Shown one piece after another: positions 22,223-34,274 of a DNA stretch of 64,000 bases (position 1 is its first letter; each line of letters begins with the position of its first letter). The stretch covers positions 60,991,053-61,055,052 of the forward strand of contig CM060732.1 in NCBI GenBank assembly GCA_030704615.1, given 5' to 3'. This stretch comes from Takakia lepidozioides. Taxonomy: Eukaryota; Streptophyta; Takakiopsida; Takakiales; Takakiaceae. The position numbers were made by a program, and so were the translations under genes. Under the pieces are notes generated by a model, which did no database searches, was not told the DNA's origin, and saw only the letters and a list, made by a program, of their open reading frames with translations.

Positions 22223-23578
22223 GCTAAGAGATAAGGTTATTTTGTTGTCAAATTGGTCTTCAAACATCCTGAGAAAAGCCAAGCCCAATAGGTCACACAG
22301 TCGAGCTTCAGGACTAAGGATATTCTTGTCTCTGCGGGATGTTTCAAGGGATATTCTACATTCGTACTTGAGGTCTACTCTCAATGGAAGCTAGCAGCTG
22401 GAGACCTGTGATGTTTCAATAGATCATTTAAATTACTGAGAATCAAAGATTGATGGTTCCAGGGATGTAGATCTGACTATTTCATGAGAGGAGGTTAATT
22501 CTGGACATGGATTCATTTCCATATCTTAAGTACAACCCACCGCTTTCAAGCCATTTCCTGGTATGGCCATATTTGTTTGATGAACACATGATTGGGTTGA
22601 GCAATGAATGCACAGATATTGATACATGAGCTCCCTATTGATATATTTATTTTCCCTGGAATTTTGGAGCTATGTCTATGTGCTTCCAAGGTTCTCCTCA
22701 TTCTTCAGATGCTTTAGACAAGATTTTGGTATAACTCCTTTCTTATAGACCCGGTTTACACATTGCATCTTTTGCACTTTGCCACCATTTTGCTTTTGGG
22801 AAAAGCTTGGATGTGTTGTTTGGAAAAACGAACAGTTCTAATGTTTTCAATCAAGTAAATGGCAAGGTCCTCCTAAGTTTCTGAATGAATCTGTCCACAA
22901 AAACCTGTTCGGATGGGGGTTACCTCTAATTCTGCATGCCCCCTTGTGTCTTAGATGCTTATCCGCTGGGCCACCCTCTAAAGATGGATCCACCCCCTGG
23001 CCAGCCCTTTTGGGCAGTGGGTACTGGAGAGTTTTAGCATAACACTAGGGCAATATATAAATGTGGGACTTTATAAACTCTCTAGTTTGAGGTTGGCAAT
23101 GAATTGCTTAGGGTTATCTATGGTTCCTTGTCACCCCGGACAATTACCCCAATCTATTACTTACATTATTCCAACTGTTCTCCATTTCTTCCATGCAGGG
23201 ATGGCAGTACATAGCAGCAGTTAGAGGGTCAATAGTCAACACGCCTAAAACACTGACTTTCACATCCACACAACAGTTACATATGGCTAACCGACCAACT
23301 TGTTCACGCAACTGCTACCGACTGTGTGGCGCAATTTCATTCACACTCATTGAAATTTGTTGGTGGGCGCCGTCTCATAGAGAACATCTAACTTACAGCC
23401 GCAAAAATTGAAACACATTATGTAATGCAGAACTGCTGGGCCGCTATTTCAGACTCCCCCAATATATCACTGAAAGCTTCCCGGGGATCCCCAGCGGCCC
23501 AGTGGTTCCACTGTAATCCATTCCAGCCGCTGGATCGAGTTACTGTAGGATTAACCAACATTACTCACAAATTCTTAA
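22223..23578. other. Intergenic stretch with one tRNA-like scrap
   Basis: On the minus strand at about 22,905-22,990, GGTGGCCCAGCGGATAAGC resembles a tRNA 5' half with an A box, but no good B box follows. It may be an old SINE head. The rest has no credible frame. Confidence 0.3.
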
Positions 23579-24702
23579 GAATATATGTGCGGGTCTGGGT
23601 TCTGACCCTGGCGGGTTAGGGTCCCGGTAACCCGGACTCGTACCCCAACCCGTGCTATCATCAAAACCTCGGACCGTGACCGGGTTCATTTTAGAAATGA
23701 ACCCAAAACAGGACCCGGACCCGTCTGCTAGATCCAGAACCCGTTAGAACGGGGGCAGGTCGGGGTTTTATAAGGTGGGGCATGTGGCAATAGGCCGCTG
23801 CAGCAGCCTGCCCCCACCACTCAAGGTAGGCCATGTGGACAACCAAGTTGTAGCCCAGTGTAATGGCACATACCACCTCAAAAGTGGTTGTGGGTTCAAT
23901 CCACGGATTGATGTCACAAAGTTGTGCCCTTGGGGATCAAGTGAGACCATAATTTACGCCTTCCGAGGGAGGGGTCATATATTATTTTTAGGCCAGCTCC
24001 CACACAACCATGTTACATTGCTATCTATGAGCCTTGAGGCATGTTACTATTATATATATATATATTTACAGAACAGGGGGATTGTATCCCTCATAAATTT
24101 TATTATAAGTTATTGTGGGGAAGAAAATTAAAACCCCCATTACACCATAAGGCACACACTGTAATCAGTTTTTTTCTTTTTCTTTTTCTTTTTCAGTGTT
24201 CTAAGAACCATACATCCTGGGGAGGAGGACCTGCCTATTTTTTTTTTTCAAAGAAGAGGGTTGTTCTTAACATGTTTAAGAATTGATATTGAAGAATGGA
24301 ACTCAAATTCTCTATTTTAATTCTTGTGTTAAATGAGCAATACATATTCATGCTATATTTTAAAGGGATGTGTCTTAAAATAAAAATCACCATCAAGATT
24401 TAGTCTTTTTTTCCAGCCAAAAATAATTTTATCTCTAATTAATCTTGCTTTTCTAATTTATTTAATCAATTAATTAGGACCCGGATCCGAACCCCGTGAA
24501 CCCGCTAATAATTCCCAATGACTACCGGGACCCGGACCCCATAAACTCGGACCCGAACCCGGACCTGGATTTTCCAACTTTCAAAAACCCAGATCCGGAC
24601 CCCTACTTGGTTCCAAAAAACTTACCCACACCTGGACCCGGCGGGAACCCAGACCTGGCGGGTTCCTAAAAAAGGTACTACCGGCACGGCACTGGAATAT
24701 AT
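23579..24702. mobile_element. Non-autonomous hAT-like DNA transposon with 8-bp target duplication
   Basis: GAATATAT occurs directly at 23,579-23,586 and 24,695-24,702, enclosing about 1.1 kb. The left end begins GTGCGGGTCTGGG; the right end, read inward on the minus strand, begins CAGTGCCGTGCCGG, as hAT ends often start with CAG. Both subterminal regions are dense in GGGTCCGGG-type motifs (23,590-23,760 and 24,478-24,665) pointing inward from both sides. There is no transposase inside; a SINE sits within. The 8-bp duplication and G/C-rich subterminal arrays fit hAT, though the TIR match is short. Confidence 0.55.
23835..23985 (+). repeat. tRNA-derived SINE (family 1), copy 1, nested in the hAT-like element
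   Basis: A box TAGCCCAGTGTAATGGCAC lies at 23,851-23,869 and B box GGGTTCAATCC at 23,893-23,903. A conserved tail follows: GGGGATCAAGTGAGACCATAA, then TTTACGCCTTCCGAGGGAGG. The same head and tail recur at 38,270-38,440 and 47,580-47,740. Confidence 0.75.
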
Positions 24703-25380
24703 CCCGAAATCTACTCCGAAATATTATCAAGGAATACCCCAGTAGAATACAAAGGAAGCCACACCTGAAATGCATTACGTAATGCGACGAACCATACCTA
24801 GAAATTTTTGTCCATGTTCCTTGATAATGGGTGGTATGTAGTATGTAGTCGACTTATGAAACATAACTTCCGGCCGCAAACAATTTTCATTCATGTTCCT
24901 TGATATTTGAGGGTAGGTAGTTTACTGGCGTCTCATGGATCCTATAACAATCCATTGAAATTGAGTTGGCAAAGACGTGTGGAATGGTGGGTTGCAGTCA
25001 GAGGGGGTAGGCTTCTGGAAGCTGAATCTTGGTAACGCGCAGTCAGGAATTGCGATGCTTTCTGGGAAGGTCGGTGGAGCCAGCTCTACCGACTCTTTTG
25101 TCTTCTCATGGCGGAGAGACGACATGGTCAAACGGACCCACAAACGGTCAGTGGGATATGGCGGGCGGATAAGGTGGAGCAGTATAAGAATTGGAGAGCG
25201 TAGGACAACTTTATCCCAGTCCTCAAAGCGCGTGTTGCGATATTGCGATCTGTGTCCAGATAGAAACCGCCTCCACAGACCTCAGATGCACTAGTTGAGT
25301 CTTAGTTTTATACTCGATATCTGATCCTCGCCATTCTCTTGAATCTCTTTGAAACTTTGTCTCTAGTCCATCCCTGGGAG
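24703..25380 (+). promoter_or_regulatory. Upstream region of the chitinase gene
   Basis: This region precedes the chitinase start. A GGTCAAAC string at 25,126 is the inverse of a W-box core (TTGACC), common in plant defence promoters. A weak TATA-like AGTATAAGAATT lies at 25,178-25,189, about 190 bp before the ATG. The W-box reading rests on the motif alone. A second GTATGTAGTCGAC/CCGGCCGC repeat scrap lies near 24,840-24,880. Confidence 0.25.
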
Positions 25381-26783
25381 ATGGGAGCTATGCCGAATAT
25401 AGTAGTATTCTGGATAGTACTTGCATCCGTAATCTATACGTGTGTGGCTCAGAATTGCGGGAGCGGAACACTATGTGCGAACAATCTCTGCTGTAGTCAG
25501 TATTTCTATTGCGGGTCCTCCGATGCTTACTGCGGCAAAGGCTGCCTGAGCGGCCCATGCTCCAGTGGTACGCCTGTTGGTACCCCGCCGCCGCCTGTTG
25601 GTACCCCAAAGTCGGACCCCGGGGTGGGAAACATAATCACCAGTGCAATGTTTGACAGTCTCTTCCCGAACCGGAACAGCTTCTACACATACGATTCATT
25701 CATTGCTGCGGCAAATGCATACTCAACTTTTGGAACCACTGGCGACTCTTCGGCCCAGGTGCGAGAGATAGCCGCGTTCGCCGCTCACGTACAACAAGAA
25801 ACAGCAGGTACCGTGGTACCTTCTATTTGAGAGCCATTTGAGTCAGAATAATTTCTTTCGAAAAAGGTGAATGGAGGGGTGCATAGTTCTGCAGCTTACA
25901 AACATTAGTGGCATCGCACTCTACAGTAGTAACCCATTCATCTACGGTCACGTGCTCAATCACTTGAGCAATTGATTTTTTGAAGTGCTCAGTTGAGGAA
26001 CTTAGTACAGATTTCAGCACGTAAGTCCTGATTCAGGTTTCCGCATTTAGTCTGAGTCTGAACATCACACTTGTTTTCATGCTTCAATGGCGACAGGGTT
26101 ATATTATATCAACGAGATCGATCAGTCTTACAACTACTGTGACTCCAGCAATTCCCAGTACCCCTGTGCCGCAGGACAATCATACTTCGGCCGTGGGCCT
26201 CTGCAGCTCTCATGGTGAACAAAAATCGGCTCATTGATTTGAAAAGTTATATAAAAATTCAGAGCTCTTACATTCAATTTGCTGCTCTAGAACATAATCT
26301 GCATCTGCGTGGTCAATGAGCACCTAGCTTTGTTTATGCAACAAGGATTTCTAAGTTTCCATGTACTGTTGAGACAAAAGGCGGGCTGACTAACATGCTA
26401 TTCCACGACGATTATGCAGGAACTATAACTATGGAGCCGCAAGCTCGTCGGTTGGTTCTGATATCTTATCACAGCCCGACTTGGTAGGTTCAGACCCAAC
26501 CATAGCGTTCAAGACGGCTCTCTATTTCTGGACAACCGCATCTGGAAGTATACCGTCGTGCCATGATGTTATGGTTGGAAACTGGTCCCCAACCCAAACC
26601 GACTCTAATGCCGGCAGATATGCAGGATTCGGTCTCACCATTGACATAATAAATGGAGGCATCGAGTGCGGAAAAGTCACTAGCCAGGCACAGAATCGTG
26701 TCACATACTACAAGAATTTCTGCACCCAGCTGAATGTAGATCCAGGCCAAAATCTGGACTGTACAAATATGCAGCACTTCTAA
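25381..26783 (+). CDS. Class IV-like chitinase (GH19) with hevein-type chitin-binding domain
   Basis: Hydrolyses beta-1,4 GlcNAc links in chitin; probably secreted and defence-related. Three exons: 25,381-25,807, 26,097-26,214 and 26,420-26,783, joined at CAG|GTACCG...ACAG|GG and CATG|GTGAAC...GCAG|GA with phases 1 and 2. This gives 302 residues in an unbroken frame. Residues about 1-24 are a signal peptide ([17 protein letters not shown]). A hevein domain follows with eight Cys ([20 protein letters not shown] to CLSGPC), then a Pro/Gly/Thr hinge ([14 protein letters not shown]). The catalytic domain shows HVQQETAG (first catalytic Glu), YINEIDQS (second Glu, class IV spacing), [16 protein letters not shown], and a Cys-rich end. 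The QQET form replaces the usual THET. The length is close to class IV enzymes. ATG 25,390 is an alternative start. It appears intact. Confidence 0.93.
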
Positions 26784-27800
26784 GGGACCGATTATTAATC
26801 TCTCCTGTTCAAAGTGCAAGTGCAGCTTACAGCAAGATGAGTCACAAAACATGCCAATTCCAACAGATACGCGATTCTGCAAACATAGCATAGCCAACAC
26901 TGGCTGCCTTGTTTCCGTGCATTCCTTTTAGGGGGCACAACCTGGCAAAAAGTACATCTTGTAAATTAAGAAGCTCTGGTTTCACGCTCATGAAGGAAGG
27001 GGGCATTATTTATTCTGTGGAAGGAATAGTTTTAAAGGGGCGCAAGCCAATATTTTCAGGAATTATATATACTTCTACATTATGTCCCCATACGTGTCAT
27101 GCGTGCACCAGGTGTGTTTAGGATATGTATATTCTTTGCTTTTACATGCCACCAGCTTGTCTAAATAAGCTGCTGTGTTTTGCCAGTGGTTGCCACCATT
27201 CCTTCAACCCCCTTTCAACCACAAGCTATAACACAAGAAGGTGGTGAGCAACTGACAATAATGGAGTACACTTTACGTGTGGAGTCCATATTCACAAATT
27301 CGTCCAAGTACTCCTTCACTTGCCTGGTGCTTATATGAAATAGCTGGCCCATCCTTCAAAAGTTAGATCTGTGGATTTAAAAGTTACCGACAATATTCAA
27401 AGTAAAGTCACATGCCTCACGACTTGGGAGTTCACACCCTCTAATTCCTGATTAATAGCACGAGCAACATACAGTACAACACTGAGGACAGCGCATATAA
27501 TATGATGTACGGTGGGCCGGCCCTTTCTTTAAAAAAAATTAACGTATTATTATTATTTCCAGGCGACCGCTGTGGCGGTCGCCTGGATTTTTTTTTGTTT
27601 TTATTTTAATCTTACTTCTTAATTTTGAATAATATTTTTTATATGCTGTTTTTCTCGGGCGCAGCAGACGATCTATCCCAGGCTGCAGCTGCCACAGCCG
27701 TCCCCCAGCGGTCCCTTATTTTTATTTTTATTTAGTTTTAGTTTTAGTTTTTTTAGGTTTTTTTTTTTTGTGGGTTTCCCATGCTACTCTGGGATTCCTG
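26784..27800. other. 3' flank of the chitinase gene and intergenic sequence
   Basis: No further coding potential is visible. An inverted pair, CAGGCGACCGC / GCGGTCGCCTG, forms a strong short hairpin at 27,561-27,584, followed by a T-run. T-rich low-complexity tracts occupy 27,585-27,780. Confidence 0.35.
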
Positions 27801-27814
27801 GGGACAACTCGGCA

Positions 27815-28215
27815 AGAGAGATATCAAGGCAAAGGTCTCAGGTTCAAATCTGGTCGTAGGCTCTTTGGAAAAAAAAAATGATTAGATATGGCTTGCCTCA
27901 TATATTGATGCACTTGGACTTAGATGACTAAATGAGATATGGCTAAATGATTAGACTTAGATGACATTGGACACTTAGGCCAACGGCACAGGCTACCCTA
28001 GAGGTCGCACTTGGGCCTCCACATAGGAGACACTACTAGGATACATAGGAGATCTTGCACTTAGGCTGAGATGGCAGTGGACATTTGGGCCAACGCCACA
28101 AACTATCCTAGAGGTCGCATTTGGGCCTCGACTTAGGAGACACACTAGGATTGCACTTGGATTTAGATGACACTGGCCATTTGGAACAACTGCACAGGCT
28201 ACCCTAGTACATATA
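27815..28215. repeat. SINE-like family 2 head and associated GGCCCAAGTGTCC repeat array, copy 1
   Basis: AGATATCAAGGCAAAGGTCTC is followed by GGTTCAAATCTGG, a good pol III B box, then ATGATTAGATATGGCTTGC and ATATTGATGCACTTGGA. This block recurs at 42,268-42,375. It continues into three rough units of about 100 bp (27,950-28,210) built from ACATTGGACACTTAGGCCAAC, GCACAGGCTACCCTAGAGG and TCGCACTTGGGCCTC. The array part recurs inverted at 34,275-34,560. Confidence 0.55.
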
Positions 28216-28224
28216 AAGGAAACC

Positions 28225-28400
28225 TGGGAGCGACAGCCCACAATTCAGACCCTTGAGGAGGGGGAAAGTTAACCCCCTTTCATTTATGGGGCATGGACAG
28301 AACGTCACGAACAATCCACACGCAGGGCAGGGCAGCGGGTTTGAACCCCGAACCACCATGGCGTCACATTGTGCACTTACCAACTAAGCTATCAGCGTAT
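28225..28400 (-). repeat. tRNA-derived SINE (family 3), copy 2
   Basis: On the minus strand: GATAGCTTAGTTGGTAAGTG (A-box region, 28,393-28,374), GGGGTTCAAACCCGC (B box, about 28,350-28,336), then CCATAAATGAAAGGGGG and GGCTGTCGCTCCCAGGTTTCC. This is the same body as 17,262-17,490. The head is close to a tRNA 5' half but lacks an acceptor-stem match, so it is not a tRNA gene. Confidence 0.65.
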
Positions 28401-30080
28401 TTTTTGTTGGCTCCCTGGTAGAGATAGACTTTGCAACATGTTCAAGTCAAGGGAGAAAATGTGGTCAAAGGACCTTGCTCCGTGTGTCAAGGCTCCGATT
28501 GTTGTGTGGTGCTGAGTCATGCCCCTTACTCTCACCTCCTCTTATGTTTTGCCAAAGCAAGAGAGCCCCACCGTTTTAGGCTTGTTGAACTTAATGTGAT
28601 TGGGAAACCACCTCCAAGGCCCTGCCCCCTTGTCTCTAAAACTCCTTTGTTTTTATGCAAGCCCTGCCCTATTGGTATTAAGAACCAGTAAATCACTGCA
28701 TCTGCCATTTTATTTTATTTTTTGCAACCGAGATCCTTTCTGTTATAGGACAGTCTATTGACCGTATGAACTACATCATGTTTGCATATTTCATCTATAA
28801 ATATCTACACTTGCCTTGAACTTATTAGTTTGCCAATGTACTGGACAAACAAATCATCCAACTTACCAAATGCATATGCAAACTCCTCACTAGCACCCCC
28901 AACTCCCTTACTGAGCTCCGCCAAAATAACTATGGAATCGGGTCCGACATGCTAACTATTCCGTCCGCCCGCACATTAGATACACAACTACAAGATGCAT
29001 GTGGCGTAACAAGAAGGGTCCCTACACCAACTTATATGCGAGGCATGTCAATCCTAATTATGCAGCCCAAAACTACTCCAGCAGAACAGAAAGTAGCTTC
29101 AGAGTATTTCTTGATGTTCTCTTTTGCTTTGTATGTTTGTTATTCATTAGGCATATTTCGTGTCCATCCCATGGAAGTCTCTATTGACCCTTCTTACGAA
29201 CGGGCCAATCCTTCCTACCTTCCATGTGTAGGTCATTATCATCTCTCCTGGCCTCAAGTTTTCCTCTAGTTCAAGGGCATACATTCTTCCGGCAGATATG
29301 CATAAGAAACAATAAGCTCGTGATAGTCGAGGATATCGCAAATTGTGAAGATTAATACTGTGAATCAGCCCACAGAAGATACCTTGATTGGTTGATTTTT
29401 AAAACTGTTTTCTAGCACATTTGAGCATTTTGGTCCCTCAGCTGCCTTGTTGCCTCCTACAGCGCCTGCTGGAACTACGCAATTGTGTTCGAGAGCAGAC
29501 TCATGTTTTACTAAAATCATAACTTAAAGATTGTTCAAAGGGAATTTGACTCTATATCGAATGTGACCTCAGCTGTGTGCCAATGTCGTCAACTGGACGA
29601 ACTAAGTTACCCAGGAGCAAAATGTCGTCTACGTTCCTCACTTTTGGAGATGGACTTGACTGTCCCCGACAGCTCCCAGGTTGAGGACGGTCGTAAGTGA
29701 CGTATCACATTTATCTCTGACGAGTGTCCAAAATCTATACATTTAAGTTACGCTGTTTCCTTTCCGCTGGGAGTTGTGAAATCTCTATCTCTTACCAACT
29801 CCCTCACAGGATCCTCAGAGGAGGACTTGATGCATGAGATTTGAAGCATCCAGTGCATCACTAAATTAGATGCCCTGGATTATTCTACGGAAAGCTCTCG
29901 AGTTTTAGGCGGCTATGATAGACGGACTTATGTGTACGCTGTATTGGAGAGACAAAACTCCATAGGTGAACATTTTAAACTGAGTTCTATTGTTTTTTTT
30001 AATGCAAACGATGCATTGAAGAGGAGAGCTATATAGTCATTGAAAGGTGGAAGGAAGATATCAGAAACATGTTCGTATTT
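28401..30080 (+). other. Stretch with exon-like scraps, no assignable gene
   Basis: Open segments at 28,949-29,269 and 29,795-29,985 (for example LDYSTESSRVLGGYDRRTY) look weakly coding but match no family I can name. The latter lies just upstream of a terpene-synthase-like scrap and could be part of it. Confidence 0.25.
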
Positions 30081-30084
30081 CAGC

Positions 30085-30232
30085 AGGCGTGGCGATGGCA
30101 TCGCCTGCGTTGGATGCCTATTCTAAGGGATTCCCATATCTGTTGGAGCGCCTAACTCTTGTTGACCAGATTGATCGCCTTGGCATTTTCCAGTTCAAGA
30201 GGAAGTGAAGAGTCACTTAAGTATGCCTACAA
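30085..30232 (+). pseudogene. Terpene synthase-like exon fragment
   Basis: The frame reads GFPYLLERLTLVDQIDRLGI then FQ. This resembles the conserved plant terpene synthase segment YPxDLFERLWxVDRLxRLGIxRHF. A one-base shift then gives QEEVKSHL or SEESLKYAYK-like text, as in the following EIKxxLxYVYR helix, before a possible GTAAAAAC donor at 30,232. No DDxxD or DxDD motif is seen nearby. If correct it is an isolated relic. Confidence 0.35.
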
Positions 30233-30514
30233 GTAAAAACGAACCCTGGACAAACGAACCCTGCTCACTTATATTCGCAAACGTAAACACTAGACAACAT
30301 TCGATTGCATGTATGCATGCCTTCTCTTAGTCTTAGTAAATATGGCATATGTACCTGTACATAGATATCAAGCTCCAGAGATCACTTATTTGAAGCTCGA
30401 GTTTCTCTTCATGAACACTACAGGGTCTCTCGTATATCTTGTTGCCATGTCTGCAGTAAGTTAGGCTATCCTCTGGAAAGTTTGCCTGCATGATCCACCA
30501 AGACTGTCGGAGAG

Positions 30515-30655
30515 CTGTCGTAAGTCGTAACCCTTGCTGGGGATTCAAACCCCTTGCTGCTGTCTCTCTCTGCTTTCGGGCTGCCTGTCTGTCTTGAGAA
30601 AGGGGTTTATTTTTCCCCCTCAAGGCTAAGTAGCTGGGGCTGGTGTTTCCTTGGA
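30515..30655 (+). repeat. Diverged SINE family 3 copy
   Basis: GGGGATTCAAACCCCTTGC (B-box region) is followed by a body ending GGGGTTTATTTTTCCCCCTC and GGGGCTGGTGTTTCC. These correspond in order to the family 3 body at 17,262-17,490 and 28,225-28,400. Confidence 0.45.
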
Positions 30656-31516
30656 AAAAAAACAACCCAAAAAAGTACTAATAAGTAGTAGGGCAGGGTC
30701 ACATGTTGTAAGGAAATGGGTTGTTTTAATCCTAAATGCAAGGTAATGCCAGACACGTGTGTCATGATTGCTAGGTGTTGCAGCTTTGTTCGAGTATGGA
30801 GAGGAGCAGATTGATGGGTGGAAGTAACTTATCGGAGAATCGGAAGACTGGATTGCTTGGAGCATGATGGAATCTGCGCTCCGTGCTGGTGTTGATAGAG
30901 ATTGGAGGGTGCTCCACATCTCGGGCATGGCTGGGTAGAGGGGAATGGTGGGCACAAGGGGATTTGAATAGTTGGTCCCACAACTCAACTGCTGGGAGGG
31001 AGACAGCTATGGTGGGAAGAGCATTATGAGTTTTCTCAGTCACATAGGGAGTGTGGTTTGGAGGTAAGCGGGTATATTTGAGTGAGAATTCCTTGCAAAT
31101 CTTGCGCTCAGCTTGGATGTAGCTGAAACAGGATGAGGCAGAGAGCCGATACGGTGGAGCTGGAAATTCTAAGGCCTGCGACTGTCTACCGGAGTTCTGA
31201 AAGGGAGGTGCAGAGAGTGCATAGATATGCGTCGCTGAACCCCACCCGGGCAGCACGGACACTGGCATAGAACGGGAGTCATGGAGAAAGGATTTTGTAA
31301 GATCATTCATACGGGCCGATTGTAAGTAGATTAAAGTGGCTCCAATTGCTGGCAAGTTCACTCTCTCGTCCTCGCCATTCTAATCACTGTTGTTCCGTCT
31401 GTGTCACCCACGCGCACACGCACTGTCACTGTGCAGCCTCTCATCCCTGCGTATACGTTCTTTCCACATAGGAGCGACTGGTGAAGAAAGAGGACGGTTG
31501 GGGGACGAGGCCGAGG

Positions 31517-32665
31517 ATGCAGGCAGACACAGACGACATGCAAGACTCACCATGGGGCGCTTTGCCTCTGGAAATACTCGACAGAATTCTTGCTTGCTTA
31601 TCAGTCCCTTGTCTGTTTCGATTACGATGTGTTTGCAAGCGATGGCGTTCTCTCATTTTCCATCCCGACTTCATCAAGACCTGTGCTGAGATGTCTCCGT
31701 CACCATACTTGGACCCCTATCCTGCCGTGTGCTATGTCAATGATCGCAAAAACCGAGAAGGCTTTTGGTGGGCAGCCTACGATTTTGATCAATGCAAGTG
31801 GCAGGCGATGCCACCTCTCCCTCGCCGCTTTACTTCAACACCTTGGAAGCATCAGCTCAATGGGGGAGCTGGAGGGCTCTTATGCTTGTGGGCTCTAGGG
31901 GAGTTTCCTACCTCAAATATTCTGTCTGTCTGTAACCCAATCACCGCAAAATGGAGGGACCTTCCTGCATTGATTCATGAATGGAGAGGTACAGCCATTA
32001 GGCACATGTTCATGGATGAAGCCACCAAATCATACAAGATCATTTTGGCAGGGAATCAAAAGTATGAGGTTGAAGACGAGGGTTTCCAGATCACTGAGGT
32101 GTACGATTCAGCATTGGGTTCTTGGAAGAAAGGAGGAAGGTTTCTACCATCTCTGTATCTTCCCTCTCCAATTGGTGCTTTGTGCAAAGGACTTCTCTAT
32201 TACTTGGCAAGCAGACCGATGTCCTATGTCTACGATGTTTTGATTGCCTACAATGTTGAAGGGGATGTTTGGAGTGAGATTCCTCACATTCTCCCCAAAC
32301 GCATCCAAGGGATTCCATACCTTTTTGAGTGTAGGGGTTGCTTATTGATGATGATCCACCATATTGGAAGGGATAGTGTCCAAAGTTTTGGCTTCTTTGA
32401 GCTCAATTTCACTACTGGAGAATGGACCTTGCTGGGAAGAATGCCTCATGAGAACTTTTTGGCTTTCGCATACATTGGAAGTTGTGTGGCATCTGGTAGT
32501 CGAGTTTGCATCACAGGCAGCACACCATACAAGGAGATGGTTGTTGCAGTCTACGAGAGCAGTCAAGGAACCTGGCTATGGCTGCCCACATGTCCTCTTA
32601 GTGCTTCTGAATTCGGAAAGCATGTGGAATTTCCATTTCAACCTAGTTTGCATGCAGTCCCATAG
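31517..32665 (+). CDS. F-box protein with kelch/beta-propeller-like C-terminal region
   Basis: Substrate receptor of an SCF (SKP1-CUL1-F-box) ubiquitin ligase by family. A single uninterrupted exon of 382 residues starts at the first in-frame ATG (MQADTDDMQDSPWGALPLEI). The F-box spans about residues 13-52: WGALPLEILDRILACLSV, then PCLFRLRCVCKRWRSLI. The remainder has blade-like repeats typical of plant F-box/kelch or F-box-associated proteins: LSVCNPITAKWRDLP, AYNVEGDVWSEIP, FFELNFTTGEWTLLGRMP and VVAVYESSQGTWLWLP. Each has the W-x-x-x-P turn. No signal peptide or membrane span is seen. The substrate cannot be deduced. It is intact, with no neighbouring partner gene. An AATAAA-like signal lies far downstream at about 33,355. 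Confidence 0.88.
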   Translation: MQADTDDMQDSPWGALPLEILDRILACLSVPCLFRLRCVCKRWRSLIFHPDFIKTCAEMSPSPYLDPYPAVCYVNDRKNREGFWWAAYDFDQCKWQAMPPLPRRFTSTPWKHQLNGGAGGLLCLWALGEFPTSNILSVCNPITAKWRDLPALIHEWRGTAIRHMFMDEATKSYKIILAGNQKYEVEDEGFQITEVYDSALGSWKKGGRFLPSLYLPSPIGALCKGLLYYLASRPMSYVYDVLIAYNVEGDVWSEIPHILPKRIQGIPYLFECRGCLLMMIHHIGRDSVQSFGFFELNFTTGEWTLLGRMPHENFLAFAYIGSCVASGSRVCITGSTPYKEMVVAVYESSQGTWLWLPTCPLSASEFGKHVEFPFQPSLHAVP

Positions 32666-34270
32666 GTTCAAGGTGCAGGCATTCCTTAGTCCATGCCAGA
32701 GGGTTTGATTGTTCTCCTAGTCATGCTTGTGTTTTGCACCAGACAGCAGCTGATAGAAGCACCTACCACAATCTGAGAAGCTGAATCAGCCAGAGAAGGA
32801 AATTTGATTCCTGCTGACTTTCATGTCCGACAGAGGGGTTTGGATGAGCTCTGAAGGAATATGGTGATGACTGAAGAGGTCAACAAGTCATGGGACTACA
32901 GAAAGGCGCAATGGATGTGGAACGTCAAGATAGCTAATCGGTTGCAGCTTTCAATAAGAGTCCTGTCCGTACATATGATCATGTATATGCTCTGCTATCA
33001 TGTGCATGTCTCCCGAGTGTGTGCTATTATACATTGCGGGAAGAGTGATGCTGTCAATCCGTTTTAGAAGCAAGGGATGCAAGCTTTCGAAGGTACGGGT
33101 CTCATCTGCTACTGTAGACAAGACCTGTAATGGTGATGAGCCATGGCTCTCTCACTTTCAAATGGTGAGTTGGCTCATCGTGGGTACTAACTAGAAGTGC
33201 ATCCAAATCAGAATATTGTAGATGAAGCTGGTATCTTCAGCCAATTTCAAAAGTGTTGGATGTGTTGCCTCCCAGGTGTTTCAGATGTTGTAACATGTGC
33301 CATAACCTACAAGTTTCCAGAAGTTTCTACCAAACAGAACCTACTGTGGTGATCTAATAAAATCTGAAAGTTCCTGGTTCCGGTACACAAACTCTACTGT
33401 GGTCAAACATACACAAATGTGTAACCTTCACCTTCTATACAGTCTGGTGTTGCATAGGCTTGTGGGATACAATGATGGAGTGTATCCTGCTTACGTAAAG
33501 CATGGTGTCCAGGCAGGAGGGGAACTCCTTAGGGGAGGAAAGTTAGAGGCACTTTACATCACCATTATCACCCATCTTGTTTGCCTTTTGACCACGCTTC
33601 TAGGGCAAGAAAGCCAATGGGCTTTGCAATGTTAGGACCCTTGGAAGCCTGGAGGTCACTGGCTACCACCCACCGGTTTGTGTGCCGTGAAGGTATTACT
33701 GGTGGTGAGTTGCTTCTTGTATTTTTTAGCTATGGCAAGCGGTTATTTCAACACTTGTTCCAATTGGCGATTTCAACAGTCGAAATCAACGATTTTTTGC
33801 TTGCCACTTCTCCTGGTATCTGACATTCACAGCTCACCTGTGACCGGCATTATGGTTTCTTTGCTATCGGGACTTTACTGTCCTGCTATGCTTATAGCTT
33901 AGGATGTTTGCAGCTAGATCATTTTTCTGCAAGCACTTTAGGCTGCTTATAGCTTAGTACGTTTGCAGTTAGATAGATCTTTTTTTCTGCAGCACTCTAG
34001 GCTTCACCTTAGCAGGCTGCCTCTAGTTCACATGTATTTGTTCTTCCCTCCTCCTTACTGGGCAGTATTCATGGCTCGCCGTTCTCCCAGAACAGTGAAT
34101 TACTGGTCCATATTAGGGCTTACCCTTAGGTGGACCACCGCTTGGTGTGTAAGCCTTCATGGCATTCTCTCATGGTTATTTTTCCATGATTCTTACTATG
34201 AGTTACAAGTCTTTATCCACTTTTTTTAAGAATAAAATCAAAATCAAAGCTAGCCCATTTGTGGACTACT
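32666..34270. other. 3' flank of the F-box gene and intergenic sequence
   Basis: No assignable gene. A direct duplication of about 58 bp lies at 33,888-34,005: GCTTATAGCTTAG-A-GTTTGCAG-TAGAT...TTTTTCTGCA-GCACT-TAGGCT, twice. Confidence 0.35.
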
Positions 34271-34274
34271 TAAC

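Noticed and set aside
28316-28410. tRNA gene on the minus strand
   Set aside because: It has A-box and B-box-like motifs but no matching acceptor stem, and it continues into a body shared with other SINE copies.
30771-31361. 196-codon minus-strand ORF upstream of the F-box gene
   Set aside because: Low-complexity Pro/Ser-rich text with no domain, overlapping the likely F-box promoter. Length alone is not enough support.
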